64,000 bases of DNA from Clostridium sp. CF012. GTDB lineage: Bacteria; Bacillota; Clostridia; Clostridiales; Clostridiaceae. A program made the position numbers and the translations under genes. The DNA is taken from contig NZ_JAHLEF010000005.1 of NCBI RefSeq assembly GCF_018861755.1, forward strand, positions 124,001 to 188,000, written 5' to 3'. Every line of letters begins with the position of its first letter. The first letter of the stretch is position 1. The notes under the pieces were generated by a model, which worked only from the letters and a program-made list of their open reading frames with translations, did no database searches and was not told where the DNA came from. Positions 33,251 to 42,646 of this stretch are shown piece by piece.

Positions 33251-33468
33251 ATGATTACCTCCGTTGATTTTTTTTGTTAATATGTTACATTATCGAATAA
33301 GTTCAGTATATCATATGATAAAAATATAACAAGATAAAATATGAATTTTATGTCGTTATATGTAAGTACTAAATGAACAAAAACAATTAAATCATAATTT
33401 ATCACTAAATATTCTATATAAATTTATATATTATGGTTTTCTATATCTTCAATAAATAAAGTGCATAC

Positions 33469-33496
33469 TTTACTATCTTTTAAATAATGCTATACT
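33469..33496 (+). promoter_or_regulatory. Probable sigma-A promoter of old yellow enzyme gene
   Basis: TTTACT (33469-33474) and TATACT (33491-33496) are 16 bases apart, 57 bases before the start. The rest of 33251-33553 is AT-rich and shows nothing else. Confidence 0.4.
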
Positions 33497-33553
33497 TATA
33501 CACAATAGTCAATAGAATCTATCATAGACTATATAAGAAAGAGGCGATTACCA

Positions 33554-34597
33554 ATGTCAAAATTATTTAGTGATTTAAAAATAAAAGATATGGATTTAAA
33601 AAATAGAATAGTCATGGCTCCAATGTGTATGGATTCTTGCAACGATAAGGATGGAATAGCTAACAACTGGCATTTTATACATTATTCAACTAGAGCTATT
33701 GGTGGTGTAGGGCTTATCATTGTCGAATCAACAGGAATCGAGCCTGGTGGACGTATAACTGATTATGATTTAGGCATCTGGTCCGAGCATCACGTTAAAA
33801 ACTTATCAAATATAGTAAAGGAATGCCATAAATATGGAACAAAAATAGGTATTCAAATTAATCATGCTGGAAGAAAATCTGAAACTCTTTCCTATCCAAT
33901 TATAGCACCAAGCTCTATAGCTTTTAATGAACATTATAGGCTACCAAATGAAATGACAAAAGAAGATATTAATAATACTGTAGATTTATTTAAAGCTGCT
34001 GCTAAGAGGGCATTAACTGCTGGCTTTGATTTACTAGAATTACATGGTGCCCATGGGTACTTAATAGGACAATTTTTATCCCCTCTTACCAATAAAAGAA
34101 AAGATGAATATGGCGGTACAGAGGAAAACAGGGTAAGATTTTTAAGGGAAATTATACAGGCAGTAAAGACGGTTTGGCCTAAAACTAAACCATTACAATT
34201 AAGAGTATCTGCTGAAGACTACGCTTTGGGTGGAAACAGTGCACATGATACTGCATCACTTATAAATCTCATAAAAACCCTTGGTATAGATATTGTAAAT
34301 GTTAGTTCCGGTGGAACTGTACCTGCAAGAATATCTACCTATCCAGGATATCAAATTTGTTATTCTGAAATAATTAAGACCCAATGTAATATTCCAACTA
34401 TAGCTGGTGGCCTTATCACTTCACCTTTAATGGCAGAAGAAATATTAAACAATAAAAGATCGGATTTGGTATATTTGGGGAGAGAACTCTTGAGAAATCC
34501 TTATTGGGCATTTACTGCAGCTAAGCAATTAGACGAAAATATAGAATGGCCTATTCAGTATAATCGAAGCAATATCGTAAATAAAAACGGATTTTAA
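33554..34597 (+). CDS. Old yellow enzyme family flavin oxidoreductase (YqjM-like)
   Basis: This 347-residue FMN enzyme of the TIM-barrel OYE family reduces activated C=C bonds with NAD(P)H. The class signature of YqjM-type enzymes is seen as MAPMCMDSC with Cys25, then HGAHGYLIGQFLSPLTNKRKDEYGG with the substrate-binding histidines, and the C-terminal phosphate-binding IAGGL and DLVYLGRELLRNP. Where the typical motif reads MCMYS this protein has MCMDS, replacing an active-site Tyr with Asp. AGAGGCG precedes the ATG. It is a single gene ended by a terminator. Confidence 0.88.
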   Translation: MSKLFSDLKIKDMDLKNRIVMAPMCMDSCNDKDGIANNWHFIHYSTRAIGGVGLIIVESTGIEPGGRITDYDLGIWSEHHVKNLSNIVKECHKYGTKIGIQINHAGRKSETLSYPIIAPSSIAFNEHYRLPNEMTKEDINNTVDLFKAAAKRALTAGFDLLELHGAHGYLIGQFLSPLTNKRKDEYGGTEENRVRFLREIIQAVKTVWPKTKPLQLRVSAEDYALGGNSAHDTASLINLIKTLGIDIVNVSSGGTVPARISTYPGYQICYSEIIKTQCNIPTIAGGLITSPLMAEEILNNKRSDLVYLGRELLRNPYWAFTAAKQLDENIEWPIQYNRSNIVNKNGF

Positions 34598-34620
34598 CAT
34601 AAAGTTATACTTTTACAATT

Positions 34621-34676
34621 TAAAGAAAGCACTGTGAAAGCTCATTAAATTCAAATGTGCTTTCACAGTGCTTTTA
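34621..34676. terminator. Bidirectional terminator
   Basis: Stem AAAGCACTGTGAAAGC / GCTTTCACAGTGCTTT with an 18-base loop lies between convergent OYE and ZIP genes. Confidence 0.85.
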
Positions 34677-34690
34677 TCCTATTTTTAATA

Positions 34691-35506
34691 TTACCCCAAG
34701 GCAACATCCAATATCATCATAATTACAAATCCTAACATAGCACCAATAGTTGAAATATCTGTTTTCGAATCCTGTTGTGATTCAGGAATTAATTCTTCAA
34801 TAACTACAAAAATCATAGCACCTGCTGCAAAAGACAGTGCATAGGGAAGAATAGGCCTCATAGCCAATACTGCAAAGGCCCCTATCACGCCAGCTATAGG
34901 TTCTACTATTCCTGACGCCTGTCCGTACATAAAGCTTTTAAAGCGAGAAAAACCCTCTCGTCTTAACGGAATAGAAACCGCAGCTCCTTCCGGAAAATTT
35001 TGAATACCAATTCCAATTGCTAGTGCCACAGCTCCTGCTAAGGAAGCTGACGGTAAACCAGCTGCTACTGCTCCAAATGCAACTCCAACAGCAAGCCCTT
35101 CTGGAATATTGTGAAGCGTTATAGCTGAAACCAATAAAACACTTCTTTGCCAACTAGTTTTTATCCCTTCTGCCTGGTCTATTGGTTGATTAAGATGTAG
35201 GTGCGGCAAAATTTTATCCACTGCAAAAAGGAAGCCTCCTCCTGCGAGAAACCCTACAGCAGCAGGTATCCATGGTGCTGTACTTGTTTGCTCCGCCATT
35301 TCTATAGCCGGGGCCAATAAGGACCAAAAACTTGCAGCAATCATTACTCCTGCTGCAAAACCAAGCATGCCATTTAGTACATTTCTATTTATCTCTTTAA
35401 AGAAAAATACTAACGACGCTCCTAAAGCAGTTAAACCCCAAGTAAATAATGTTGCAAAGAGAGCTTGAACTACAGGGTCAAAACCCCTAAGCCATTCTAT
35501 TATCAT
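34691..35506 (-). CDS. ZIP-family metal transporter (GufA/ZupT-like)
   Basis: This 271-residue protein with eight transmembrane helices takes up zinc or other divalent metals. The paired metal-binding motifs in helices 4 and 5 are [10 protein letters not shown] and [11 protein letters not shown] third motif EELIPES lies in helix 7. The large histidine-rich loop is short here ([10 protein letters not shown]). A weak GGAGG-like site precedes the ATG. No zinc-responsive operator could be recognised upstream. Confidence 0.88.
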   Translation of the reverse strand: MIIEWLRGFDPVVQALFATLFTWGLTALGASLVFFFKEINRNVLNGMLGFAAGVMIAASFWSLLAPAIEMAEQTSTAPWIPAAVGFLAGGGFLFAVDKILPHLHLNQPIDQAEGIKTSWQRSVLLVSAITLHNIPEGLAVGVAFGAVAAGLPSASLAGAVALAIGIGIQNFPEGAAVSIPLRREGFSRFKSFMYGQASGIVEPIAGVIGAFAVLAMRPILPYALSFAAGAMIFVVIEELIPESQQDSKTDISTIGAMLGFVIMMILDVALG

Positions 35507-35716
35507 TAAAAATCCTCCATTCTAAAATCTTATTTGCTTTCATATTATATGTTTTATATCATAATTAAGCATTTTGACCTTTTTAAATTTAATATATGCA
35601 TTATAACAAACATGCCTTTTATTTAAGACTACTACAAGTTTTCATTTTTGTAAATATTAATTATCAACTAATATTTTTTATCTTTTTAATTGATAATACT
35701 ATTTACAAAACTAACA

Positions 35717-35763
35717 TTAAATGCACCAATGTATACCTAAGTATTTACATTGGTGCATTATTG
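35717..35763 (-). terminator. Intrinsic terminator
   Basis: Stem AATGCACCAATGTA / TACATTGGTGCATT lies directly after the stop of the degenerate Nudix-like gene on the minus strand. The remaining space 35507-35716 shows nothing beyond AT-rich DNA. Confidence 0.75.
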
Positions 35764-35764
35764 A

Positions 35765-36154
35765 CTATTTCATACTTTTAAAGAAATCAATTAATATTTC
35801 TTTTTCCTCACTATCAAAATCATACATATCCAAGTCTCTTTCAGTAATCCATTTAATTTGACTTATATCCTTATGCGTATTTATATAGTGTTTTACCTTA
35901 CCAGTATAAACCAATAAAGTATCCCCACTGTCCGTAGCTAAAACATATTCTTTATATGGCATCATATCAAATATAGTACAATTCAAATCTTTATCTATTG
36001 CTTTACAAACACATTGTTCGGAAGTCTCCTTGCCCTTTATATCCTTACCAAAAATGCTCCATACCTTTTGTATTTTCTTTTTACCCCTAGCGGCGATTAG
36101 CACTGCATTAAAATCATCACATATTATTATTGAACATCTTACAACTTTCCCCAT
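35765..36154 (-). CDS. Nudix-fold-like protein with degenerate catalytic box
   Basis: This 129-residue protein has the overall Nudix layout: strand VVRCSIIICDDFNAVLIAARG, a loop WSIFGKDIKGKETSEQCVCKAIDKDL in the Nudix-box position, and downstream strands ending in IKWITERDLD. The box keeps the Gly and first Glu, but the REUXEE core is replaced (KAIDKD), so hydrolase activity is doubtful. It may be a ligand-binding or inactive relative. GGGGG lies before the ATG. A near-consensus promoter is at 36225-36253. Confidence 0.6.
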   Translation of the reverse strand: MGKVVRCSIIICDDFNAVLIAARGKKKIQKVWSIFGKDIKGKETSEQCVCKAIDKDLNCTIFDMMPYKEYVLATDSGDTLLVYTGKVKHYINTHKDISQIKWITERDLDMYDFDSEEKEILIDFFKSMK

Positions 36155-36224
36155 ATTGTTTACCCCCTTAATATAAACTTATTCCTTTTCTTATTTTGTA
36201 AAAGATTATGTAATTGTTAAAAAT

Positions 36225-36253
36225 ATTATAAGACACATTCATATAAATAACAA
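36225..36253 (-). promoter_or_regulatory. Sigma-A promoter of Nudix-like gene, shared spacer
   Basis: On the minus strand TTGTTA (36253-36248), a 17-base spacer and TATAAT (36230-36225) lie about 70 bases before the gene. The spacer ends in TGAATGTGTCT, almost the same as in the promoter at 42647-42675. Confidence 0.6.
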
Positions 36254-36370
36254 GTCTGAACTTTTTAGCAATAAAGGCAAAAAATTTTTATTCCACATGG
36301 ATTGAATGTATACTGTTTTATTTTGTGTCAATAATTGTAATGTGTGAACGCACATGAAAGGAATAAATTA

Positions 36371-37078
36371 ATGAAAAATAGTATTAGTTTAAACAATAAT
36401 GAAGATCTAGCTCGTGAATATATAGAAAGAGGCAAAGGACTTTTTAACGATGGAGAGATTGAAAAAGCATTTAAAGAATTTAATAAAGCAATTTTCTTAA
36501 ATAATGAATATGAGGCCGCTTATCTTGTGAAAGGTCAAGCACATATTGATATGTATGAAGCCTACGAAGCTGAAAAATGTATAAAGAAATATCTAAAACT
36601 AGTTCCAGGTGACCCTATAGGTTACTGGAAGTTAATTAATATACATGACTTAACTGGTGATTTTGATAAATGCGTTTACTATTGCGAAAAACTTCTTGAA
36701 GGTGATAGTTCAAATATAGACATTTATTTTAAAAAAGCAGAGTTCTTAGCGCTTCTTAACGATTTCAGAAGGGCTTTAGAATGCTTCGATATTTGCCTAA
36801 AACTAAATCCTTATTTTTATGAGGCATTATGTGGTAAAGCTAGCATGCTACTATCATTGCATAATAAAAGAGAAGCTCTTGAAATATATAATAGTGCCTT
36901 AGAAGTAGATTCTTCTAAAAGTGCTGCCTATTTTGGAAAGTCTGAAGTATATATGGCTATGGGAAATAGCCTAACTGCCCTAATATTTGCAGAAAAAGCC
37001 TATGACATAGAACCTGATAATGAATGGTATAAATGTCATTATACCCTATTAAAAAACATAAACATAACTATTAAATAG
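36371..37078 (+). CDS. Tetratricopeptide repeat protein
   Basis: This 235-residue soluble protein is made almost wholly of about six TPR hairpins, for example YIERGKGLFNDGEIEKAFKEF, AEFLALLNDFRRALECFDIC and ASMLLSLHNKREALEIYNSA. Such proteins are scaffolds for protein contacts. GAAAGGAA at 36356-36363 favours ATG at 36371 over an upstream ATG at 36353, which is out of frame, and a GTG at 36344, which lies before it. It is a single gene with a terminator. Partner unknown. Confidence 0.8.
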   Translation: MKNSISLNNNEDLAREYIERGKGLFNDGEIEKAFKEFNKAIFLNNEYEAAYLVKGQAHIDMYEAYEAEKCIKKYLKLVPGDPIGYWKLINIHDLTGDFDKCVYYCEKLLEGDSSNIDIYFKKAEFLALLNDFRRALECFDICLKLNPYFYEALCGKASMLLSLHNKREALEIYNSALEVDSSKSAAYFGKSEVYMAMGNSLTALIFAEKAYDIEPDNEWYKCHYTLLKNINITIK

Positions 37079-37114
37079 CAAATGCTCCCATCTATAAAGT
37101 GGGAGCATTTACTA
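37079..37114. terminator. Bidirectional terminator
   Basis: Stem AAATGCTCCCA / TGGGAGCATTT with a short loop, between the TPR gene and the convergent DUF2383 gene. Confidence 0.85.
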
Positions 37115-37549
37115 TTTACATGTTCTCATTATTTCTTGTATTTTTATTAGATGATTGTCATAGTCGGCTACAACAGCCTCTACTTCTCTCATTAGACTAG
37201 GCTCCAAACCCTTATTCTCCTGAATAAACTTTTCGCCCTGCGTTATCCCCATTTCTATTGCTGCTGTGGCATTCTCACAGACTTCCAAGTCAGTATTTAC
37301 AGGTATAAGTTTGATTTTTTCAAAAAAATCTGCCATAGTGCCCATTATTCCAAGAGTATCAGCGGCATTACCCCCTAGTTTTTCAATCCTATTGGTAATT
37401 GCCTCTTCATGTCTTTTGAAGGATTCTATAATTTGGACCAACTCATTTTTAAGTTCGGGACCTTTAGCTTTGTGGAGATAATCTTTAAATGTAGTACCTC
37501 CCATGTGTATGCCTTTTAAAAATTTATTCATTTCTTTTACATCATTCAT
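37112..37549 (-). CDS. DUF2383 ferritin-like helical protein
   Basis: This 145-residue all-helical protein fits the DUF2383 family, a four-helix bundle related to ferritins. Helix 1 begins EMNKFLKGIHMGGTTFKDYL, helix 2 is ELVQIIESFKRHEEAIT with an E-x-x-x-x-x-HEE stretch that may bind metal, and helix 4 ends HLIKIQEIM. In spore formers such proteins are sometimes spore-associated. Function is unknown. A TGAGGTGA-type site precedes the ATG. It is a single gene. Confidence 0.72.
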   Translation of the reverse strand: MNDVKEMNKFLKGIHMGGTTFKDYLHKAKGPELKNELVQIIESFKRHEEAITNRIEKLGGNAADTLGIMGTMADFFEKIKLIPVNTDLEVCENATAAIEMGITQGEKFIQENKGLEPSLMREVEAVVADYDNHLIKIQEIMRTCK

Positions 37550-37603
37550 AATCTCACCTCAGTTTATTGTGAGCATTTGGTATTTATATTATGCATATTA
37601 TTT

Positions 37604-38740
37604 CTAAATTACGCCACCAATTACATCAAGTGGATCAGTTTTTCTAAGTTCTTTAATAGGTGCAAGTAAACTTAAAAATGATACAAGAATCGGTATCATC
37701 AACGCTATTACAGCACCAGAAATACTCCATAAGGGAATGAATTTACCACTTGGATAAAGCACGGTTAGGTTCAAAATAAAGGCTGCACACGTACTTAATA
37801 GTATTCCACCAATATATCCAAGTAAGCATACAGTGGCATTTTCCTTCCAAAGTTTAAAATAGAGGGCTGATTTTTTATAGCCAATGGCTGATAGTACTCC
37901 AAATTCATATTTTCTATTAAGAAAATTAATGTAATTCAAATTCCCGAGAGATATACATAGTACAATAATTATTATAATATTAAGCATATATGATAAACCA
38001 TTCATGGAATTAAGAACTTCATCTATCTGTTTTGACATATTGTAATAATCCATAATCACAACATTTTTAGGTGTTTTTTTAGATAAATAGCTAATTAAAT
38101 CTTTATCCAATATATCTTTAATGGAAAAAACTATAGAGTGCTTTATTACTGTATCTCTAGGAACTCCATCCTTATTATCACTTACTACTGCTAGCATTAC
38201 TGGACCATCTGTAATGCCTGATACTTTAAATTTCCCCTTTACTGCGTAGGTATCGGATACCTCTGAACCAATATAATCCCCTGTTTTTAATTTGTTTTGC
38301 AGTGCATATTTTTTAGGTATAATAATTTCATTCTTGTTTAACCTTGGAATACTACCTTCAATTAATTTCACATTAAGAGTATCAATAACTGATGATATAT
38401 CCTTTTCATAAAAATTCAAGACATTAATGCTCATGCCACCGAAAATATTACTATACTGAAGAGAACCATATTCACTAATTAGAGGGATAATATGACCTAC
38501 ATTATTATCATTAGTTATTCTGTCTAAGTAATCTTTTGGAATAGGCTCTTCATTATTGCTAGATACTATTGTGTATTTACTAAAAACATTAGTAGCTACT
38601 AGCTTTATCATCTCAATGCTGCTTTTAGTCACTAGTGAAAAAGTGTAAATTAATAGCACACTTACCATCATAGCTATTAGTATTGGCAATGTTTTAGAAA
38701 TATTGTTCTTAATATAGTTAAATGTTGATAGCGGATTCAT
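37604..38740 (-). CDS. FtsX-family ABC transporter permease (second permease)
   Basis: This 378-residue permease of the MacB/FtsX type has an N-terminal membrane helix, a large extracellular domain (about 45-260) and three C-terminal helices (ending with PIKELRKTDPLDVIGG, the typical cytoplasmic tail). I chose ATG at 38740 because GGAGGG lies seven bases before it; a TTG upstream would add 15 residues. The start overlaps the end of the ATPase gene by 23 bases. With the ATPase and a similar permease it forms an exporter or a mechanotransmitting complex. Confidence 0.85.
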   Translation of the reverse strand: MNPLSTFNYIKNNISKTLPILIAMMVSVLLIYTFSLVTKSSIEMIKLVATNVFSKYTIVSSNNEEPIPKDYLDRITNDNNVGHIIPLISEYGSLQYSNIFGGMSINVLNFYEKDISSVIDTLNVKLIEGSIPRLNKNEIIIPKKYALQNKLKTGDYIGSEVSDTYAVKGKFKVSGITDGPVMLAVVSDNKDGVPRDTVIKHSIVFSIKDILDKDLISYLSKKTPKNVVIMDYYNMSKQIDEVLNSMNGLSYMLNIIIIIVLCISLGNLNYINFLNRKYEFGVLSAIGYKKSALYFKLWKENATVCLLGYIGGILLSTCAAFILNLTVLYPSGKFIPLWSISGAVIALMIPILVSFLSLLAPIKELRKTDPLDVIGGVI

Positions 38741-39422
38741 TATATCCCTCCATTTCTCTTTTTTTAATTGAAGTAACAGAGCCATCCCATATATTAATTA
38801 TATCATCTGCATTTTCGAGTATGGAAGCATCGTGTGTTACAACGATGACTAAGGCACTATTTTTATACTCATCTAGTAGTTTCATTACTTCCCTTGCACT
38901 TGAATGGTCTAAGGATGCAGTAATCTCATCAGCAAAAATTACTTTAGGGTCATTTATAAGTGCTCTAGCAATTGCAGCCTTTTGTCTTTGGCCACCAGAT
39001 AATTGATGGGGCTTTTTACCCGCTAAATGCTCAATGCCAAGCTTTTTCAATAAACCCAAAGCTTTTTCTTTAGCTTTCATACTATTGTCATTTATTGGTG
39101 TTAACACGTTATCTATTACGCTCATATAATCTATAAGAAAATGTCTTTGAAAAATGAACCCAAATTCTTTACGCCTAAGCTCCGTACTTTTAGAAACAGA
39201 TAGTTCCTTAAATTTCATATCTTTGTAGCTTATGGTACCTGATGATGGAATTTTAAGTCCTGCTAAAGAGTATAACAATGAACTTTTACCACTACCAGAG
39301 GGTCCCATTATTCCTATTAGCCTATTTCCTTCCAAGGAAAGATTAATATTTCTTAATGCGTAAGTTTGCTCCTCTTTTCCCATATCATATATTAAGTTTA
39401 AATTTTCTACTTTAAATAACAT
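38718..39422 (-). CDS. ABC transporter ATP-binding protein (LolD/MacB type)
   Basis: This 234-residue ATPase has Walker A GPSGSGKSS (about 40-48), Q-loop FIFQRHF, signature LSGGQRQKAAIARAL, Walker B VIFADEITASLD and the H-loop VTHD. It lies between two FtsX-type permease genes on one transcript and overlaps the second by 23 bases. Such modules export peptides, antibiotics or lipoproteins, or sense antimicrobial peptides. The neighbouring two-component genes suggest regulated resistance. Confidence 0.9.
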   Translation of the reverse strand: MLFKVENLNLIYDMGKEEQTYALRNINLSLEGNRLIGIMGPSGSGKSSLLYSLAGLKIPSSGTISYKDMKFKELSVSKSTELRRKEFGFIFQRHFLIDYMSVIDNVLTPINDNSMKAKEKALGLLKKLGIEHLAGKKPHQLSGGQRQKAAIARALINDPKVIFADEITASLDHSSAREVMKLLDEYKNSALVIVVTHDASILENADDIINIWDGSVTSIKKREMEGYNESAINI

Positions 39423-39440
39423 AATAACTCACTCCTTTTT

Positions 39441-40580
39441 TTATATTTCTTCTATCATAACTATAGGATCTAGCTTACCTATCATTCTATTTACAGGTAT
39501 TAAGGTAAATAGGGTTGTAAATAACGGTACATAAAGTGCCATTAAAAGTGCTTTTATAGAAAAGTGTACTGAAACTCCTCCAATCGCTCCAAAACCTCCA
39601 TCATTAATTAAAATAGAAAACAACCATCCAAAAATCACTCCTAGAATAAAGCCTAGTAGATTTATAATAAGCACTTCCCAAAATGCCTTCTTCATTAGCT
39701 CTCCCTTGCTATACCCAATAGCATTTAAAATCCCAAATTCTTGTTTTCTGCTGAAAAATTGTACATATTTAGAGCTACCAACTGAAATAACCATTACTAC
39801 AATAGCAAGTATACAAATCATATCTAATGTGCGCATTTGGGATGCTCCTTTATTATAAAGTTTGATTATTCCACTTAAAGTCATAACTGAAATCCCTTTT
39901 TTAGGAAGGCTTAATAGTAGTTCATCCACCTCTTTTACTTTATTGTCCTTTGGGAAAACTAATATAGATTTTTTCACTATATTTGTATCCTTCGTACTTA
40001 TTGAGGTTTTAGCAGTATTATAAGGCATAAATGATAAATAATTGTCCCCTTCTACTATTCCTACCACAGTATACTCACCATTTAAGCTATCATTTTTTTG
40101 GATTGAATTTCCTATTTTATCCCCTATCTTAGCGTTCTTATTTTTTGACATCCTATAATCTAGTGCCACTTCTTTATGATTTTCTAGTGGTAGCCTTCCT
40201 TCCTTTAATGTTATTTTATGCTTTTTCATAACATATTCTATATTTTCAGGCCTTATACCTAAAACGGAAGCGTTGGTTATAGAGCCAGGTATAACATATC
40301 GTGTTTTAAATAAAACAAAGGGGATTATGTCATCCACATTGGGGTTATCTTTAAGGCTGCTAAGAATATTTTCTGGTATAGGCTTTTCTATTTCAATACT
40401 TTGCAGTGTCATATGATTTTTATATGGACTTACATTTAGCTCGTACATAGAGTCTCCTATAGATTTCACCAAGGTCTGCATAACGTATAAAAATGAAACA
40501 GCTACTAATATTGATATAGTAGAGGTAATAAGTTTTTTCTTGTTATTTTTACTATAGCTTAAAGCTGATAAAGGTTTCAT
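39441..40580 (-). CDS. FtsX-family ABC transporter permease (first permease)
   Basis: This 379-residue MacB/FtsX-like permease has an N-terminal helix (about 15-35), a large extracellular domain and three C-terminal membrane helices with the conserved RKQEFGILNAIGYSKGELMKK loop. It is the first gene of the three-gene ABC unit, 18 bases before the ATPase. AAAAGGAG lies upstream of the ATG. It is similar in layout to the permease after the ATPase, suggesting a heterodimeric channel. Confidence 0.86.
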   Translation of the reverse strand: MKPLSALSYSKNNKKKLITSTISILVAVSFLYVMQTLVKSIGDSMYELNVSPYKNHMTLQSIEIEKPIPENILSSLKDNPNVDDIIPFVLFKTRYVIPGSITNASVLGIRPENIEYVMKKHKITLKEGRLPLENHKEVALDYRMSKNKNAKIGDKIGNSIQKNDSLNGEYTVVGIVEGDNYLSFMPYNTAKTSISTKDTNIVKKSILVFPKDNKVKEVDELLLSLPKKGISVMTLSGIIKLYNKGASQMRTLDMICILAIVVMVISVGSSKYVQFFSRKQEFGILNAIGYSKGELMKKAFWEVLIINLLGFILGVIFGWLFSILINDGGFGAIGGVSVHFSIKALLMALYVPLFTTLFTLIPVNRMIGKLDPIVMIEEI

Positions 40581-40652
40581 TGTACTATCTCCTTTTAAAA
40601 CATAAATTTTTAACTTCCTTCTAATAAAATAATACCAATTCTTGGAGAAATA

Positions 40653-40697
40653 TAAAAGTAACCGTGGTCACAAAGTAAAGTGACCACGGTTACTTTA
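40653..40697 (-). terminator. Terminator between response regulator and ABC genes
   Basis: A perfect stem AAAGTAACCGTGGTCAC / GTGACCACGGTTACTTT with an eight-base loop begins 12 bases after the response regulator stop. It separates the regulatory genes from the ABC genes, or attenuates read-through between them. Confidence 0.85.
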
Positions 40698-40708
40698 TAA
40701 ATATATAT

Positions 40709-41383
40709 CTATTTCTCAAGTAAGTCCTTAATATATATCGCTGCTGATGTTCTATCAGAAATACCTATTTTACTATATAGATTACTTACATAGTTTTTTA
40801 CTGTACCACCAGATATATATAGTGAAGATGCAATTTGCTTATTAGTAAAACCTTGAGCTAGCATTTTTGCAATTTCAATTTCTTTTTCTGAAAGTCCAAA
40901 AGAACTTAACAATTTAGATTCATTCTTTTTAACAATGTTTTCAGAGCACTGCCTATACTCTTTGGCTATTTTACCAGCAAGTTTAACTGCAATTTTAGAG
41001 GGCAATATGAAAGCTCCTGCGTAAGCATCCTGCACCGCTTTTATAAGTCCATCTCCCTCTATATCCTTTAAAATGTAACCGGTAGCACCATTGTTTAAGG
41101 ATTCAACAATATATTCTTCATCATCAAAGGTGGTAAGAATAAGTATCACTATATTGGGATAAGTTTCCTTTATTAATTTAGTACATTGTACTCCATCCAT
41201 ATTAGGCATTCTTATATCCATTAGTACCACCTGAGGCCTGGTTTCAGAGCATAATTCTAGTGCCTCTACCCCATCCCTTGCTAGCCCTACTACCTCTATA
41301 TTTTCCTCTAATTCTAATATTGTCTTAAGCCCGTCCCTCATAAGGGTTTGATCATCTGCAATTAACACTCTTATCTTATCCAT
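40709..41383 (-). CDS. NarL/LuxR-type response regulator
   Basis: This 224-residue regulator has a receiver domain with acidic pocket DD at 10-11, phospho-acceptor Asp56 (VVLMDIRMPNMDG), Thr in LTTFDD and Lys in YILKD, then a LuxR helix-turn-helix (LSEKEIEIAKMLAQGFTNKQ, GGTVKNYVSNLYSKI). The kinase gene lies 49 bases upstream on the same strand. The ABC genes directly downstream are the likely target. Confidence 0.92.
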   Translation of the reverse strand: MDKIRVLIADDQTLMRDGLKTILELEENIEVVGLARDGVEALELCSETRPQVVLMDIRMPNMDGVQCTKLIKETYPNIVILILTTFDDEEYIVESLNNGATGYILKDIEGDGLIKAVQDAYAGAFILPSKIAVKLAGKIAKEYRQCSENIVKKNESKLLSSFGLSEKEIEIAKMLAQGFTNKQIASSLYISGGTVKNYVSNLYSKIGISDRTSAAIYIKDLLEK

Positions 41384-41432
41384 AAAAGCCTCCCCAAAAA
41401 TAAATCATTCTAATATTATATTTTTTTAAAAA

Positions 41433-42623
41433 TTATTGCTTGCAAGCTTTTGAATAGGGAAGCGTAATGAGTAATTCTAAGCCCTCTTGCACATCAGAAT
41501 TAATATCGAAGCTTCCTTCTAAGTCATAAACCCTATCTCGCATAGCGCGAAGCCCAAAGCCGTAGTTTAATATACCTGCACCTTCGCCGTTGTCTTCAAG
41601 AGAAAAACATACTTTATCTCCTTTTTTCACTAATTTAAACAAAAAAGCAGTACTTTTACCATGGCGAATTCCATTAGTAAGACCCTCTAGTAACGACGAT
41701 ATAATTACCTTTTGTGATTCTTTAGTTAAATTTAATGAAGAGTCTATTTCAGATTTTATTGTTACTTCAGAATGTAGCTGTGTATCCTTAATTACCGCTT
41801 CTAAAGAAGGATAAAACTCTAATAACCCATTACCTTTTTCAAGCACCCGTACGGAGCTCCTAATATCATTAAGACCCTTTCTCACTTGTCCTTGTGCGAG
41901 GCAAAGTTTTTCTAGTGATAAATTCAAATCCCCCTTCATCAGTCTTTTGCTAGCCTCTATTTCTACCAAAACTGTGGTTAAGGTATGTCCCACTGTATCA
42001 TGAATTTCCCGTGCTATTTTATTTCTCTCTTTAAGAATAGTCATTATCTCTAATTTTTCATATGCTTCCTTTAAATTCATATAAATGCAGTCTTTTTCTA
42101 ATTTCTCTATAGTTATTTCTTTTAGAGAAACTTCAATTATTTCTGTTTGCTTCAATAAATATCTTACAAGGAAAAGTATTAAATAAATGATGCAAAAAAT
42201 TGATAGACTTAAAAGTATTTTTACAAAGATGATGCCAAGCTCAAAATTCACCGTAATACTTAAAGTTACGCAGTAAAGTACAAAGGAAAAAATTGAAGCA
42301 ATTATACCGAAGGCTAATCTGAAATTTAGTACAATATCTTCCAACATAAAATAATATAAGCATAAAGACAACTGAGAGTTATCATATAGATTGATTAGAA
42401 AAATTAATATAAAATCTATCGTCAAAAAAAAATAGTTTAGATTTTTATGATTTTCACTACCATAGATAAAAAACACTCTTATCGTGTAAGAGGTTAGAAA
42501 TAAAAAAGCTAAAGTAATAATTAATAATTGATTTTCTGCGTTATAAATTGCAGCTATTAAAAATATTCCAGTATATAATATATACTTAATAATAAGCAAA
42601 ACATCCTTAATCTTATTGTTCAT
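41433..42623 (-). CDS. NarL-type sensor histidine kinase (HisKA_3)
   Basis: This 396-residue kinase has about five to six N-terminal membrane helices (1-165) with almost no extracellular loops, a coiled linker, the HisKA_3 dimerisation helix with phospho-acceptor in NKIAREIHDTVGHTL, and an ATPase domain (SLLEGLTNGIRHG; DNGEGAG; YGFGLRAMRDRV). The layout resembles intramembrane-sensing kinases such as LiaS and DesK. ATG at 42623 fits AGGTG five bases upstream; a GTG at 42635 lies within that site. Confidence 0.88.
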   Translation of the reverse strand: MNNKIKDVLLIIKYILYTGIFLIAAIYNAENQLLIITLAFLFLTSYTIRVFFIYGSENHKNLNYFFLTIDFILIFLINLYDNSQLSLCLYYFMLEDIVLNFRLAFGIIASIFSFVLYCVTLSITVNFELGIIFVKILLSLSIFCIIYLILFLVRYLLKQTEIIEVSLKEITIEKLEKDCIYMNLKEAYEKLEIMTILKERNKIAREIHDTVGHTLTTVLVEIEASKRLMKGDLNLSLEKLCLAQGQVRKGLNDIRSSVRVLEKGNGLLEFYPSLEAVIKDTQLHSEVTIKSEIDSSLNLTKESQKVIISSLLEGLTNGIRHGKSTAFLFKLVKKGDKVCFSLEDNGEGAGILNYGFGLRAMRDRVYDLEGSFDINSDVQEGLELLITLPYSKACKQ

Positions 42624-42646
42624 AAAACACCTCACAAATTTAAAAT

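Noticed and set aside
35596-35781. Forward reading frame of 61 codons between the ZIP and Nudix-like genes
   Set aside because: Starts without a ribosome binding site, is made of AT-rich codons and runs through a terminator hairpin.
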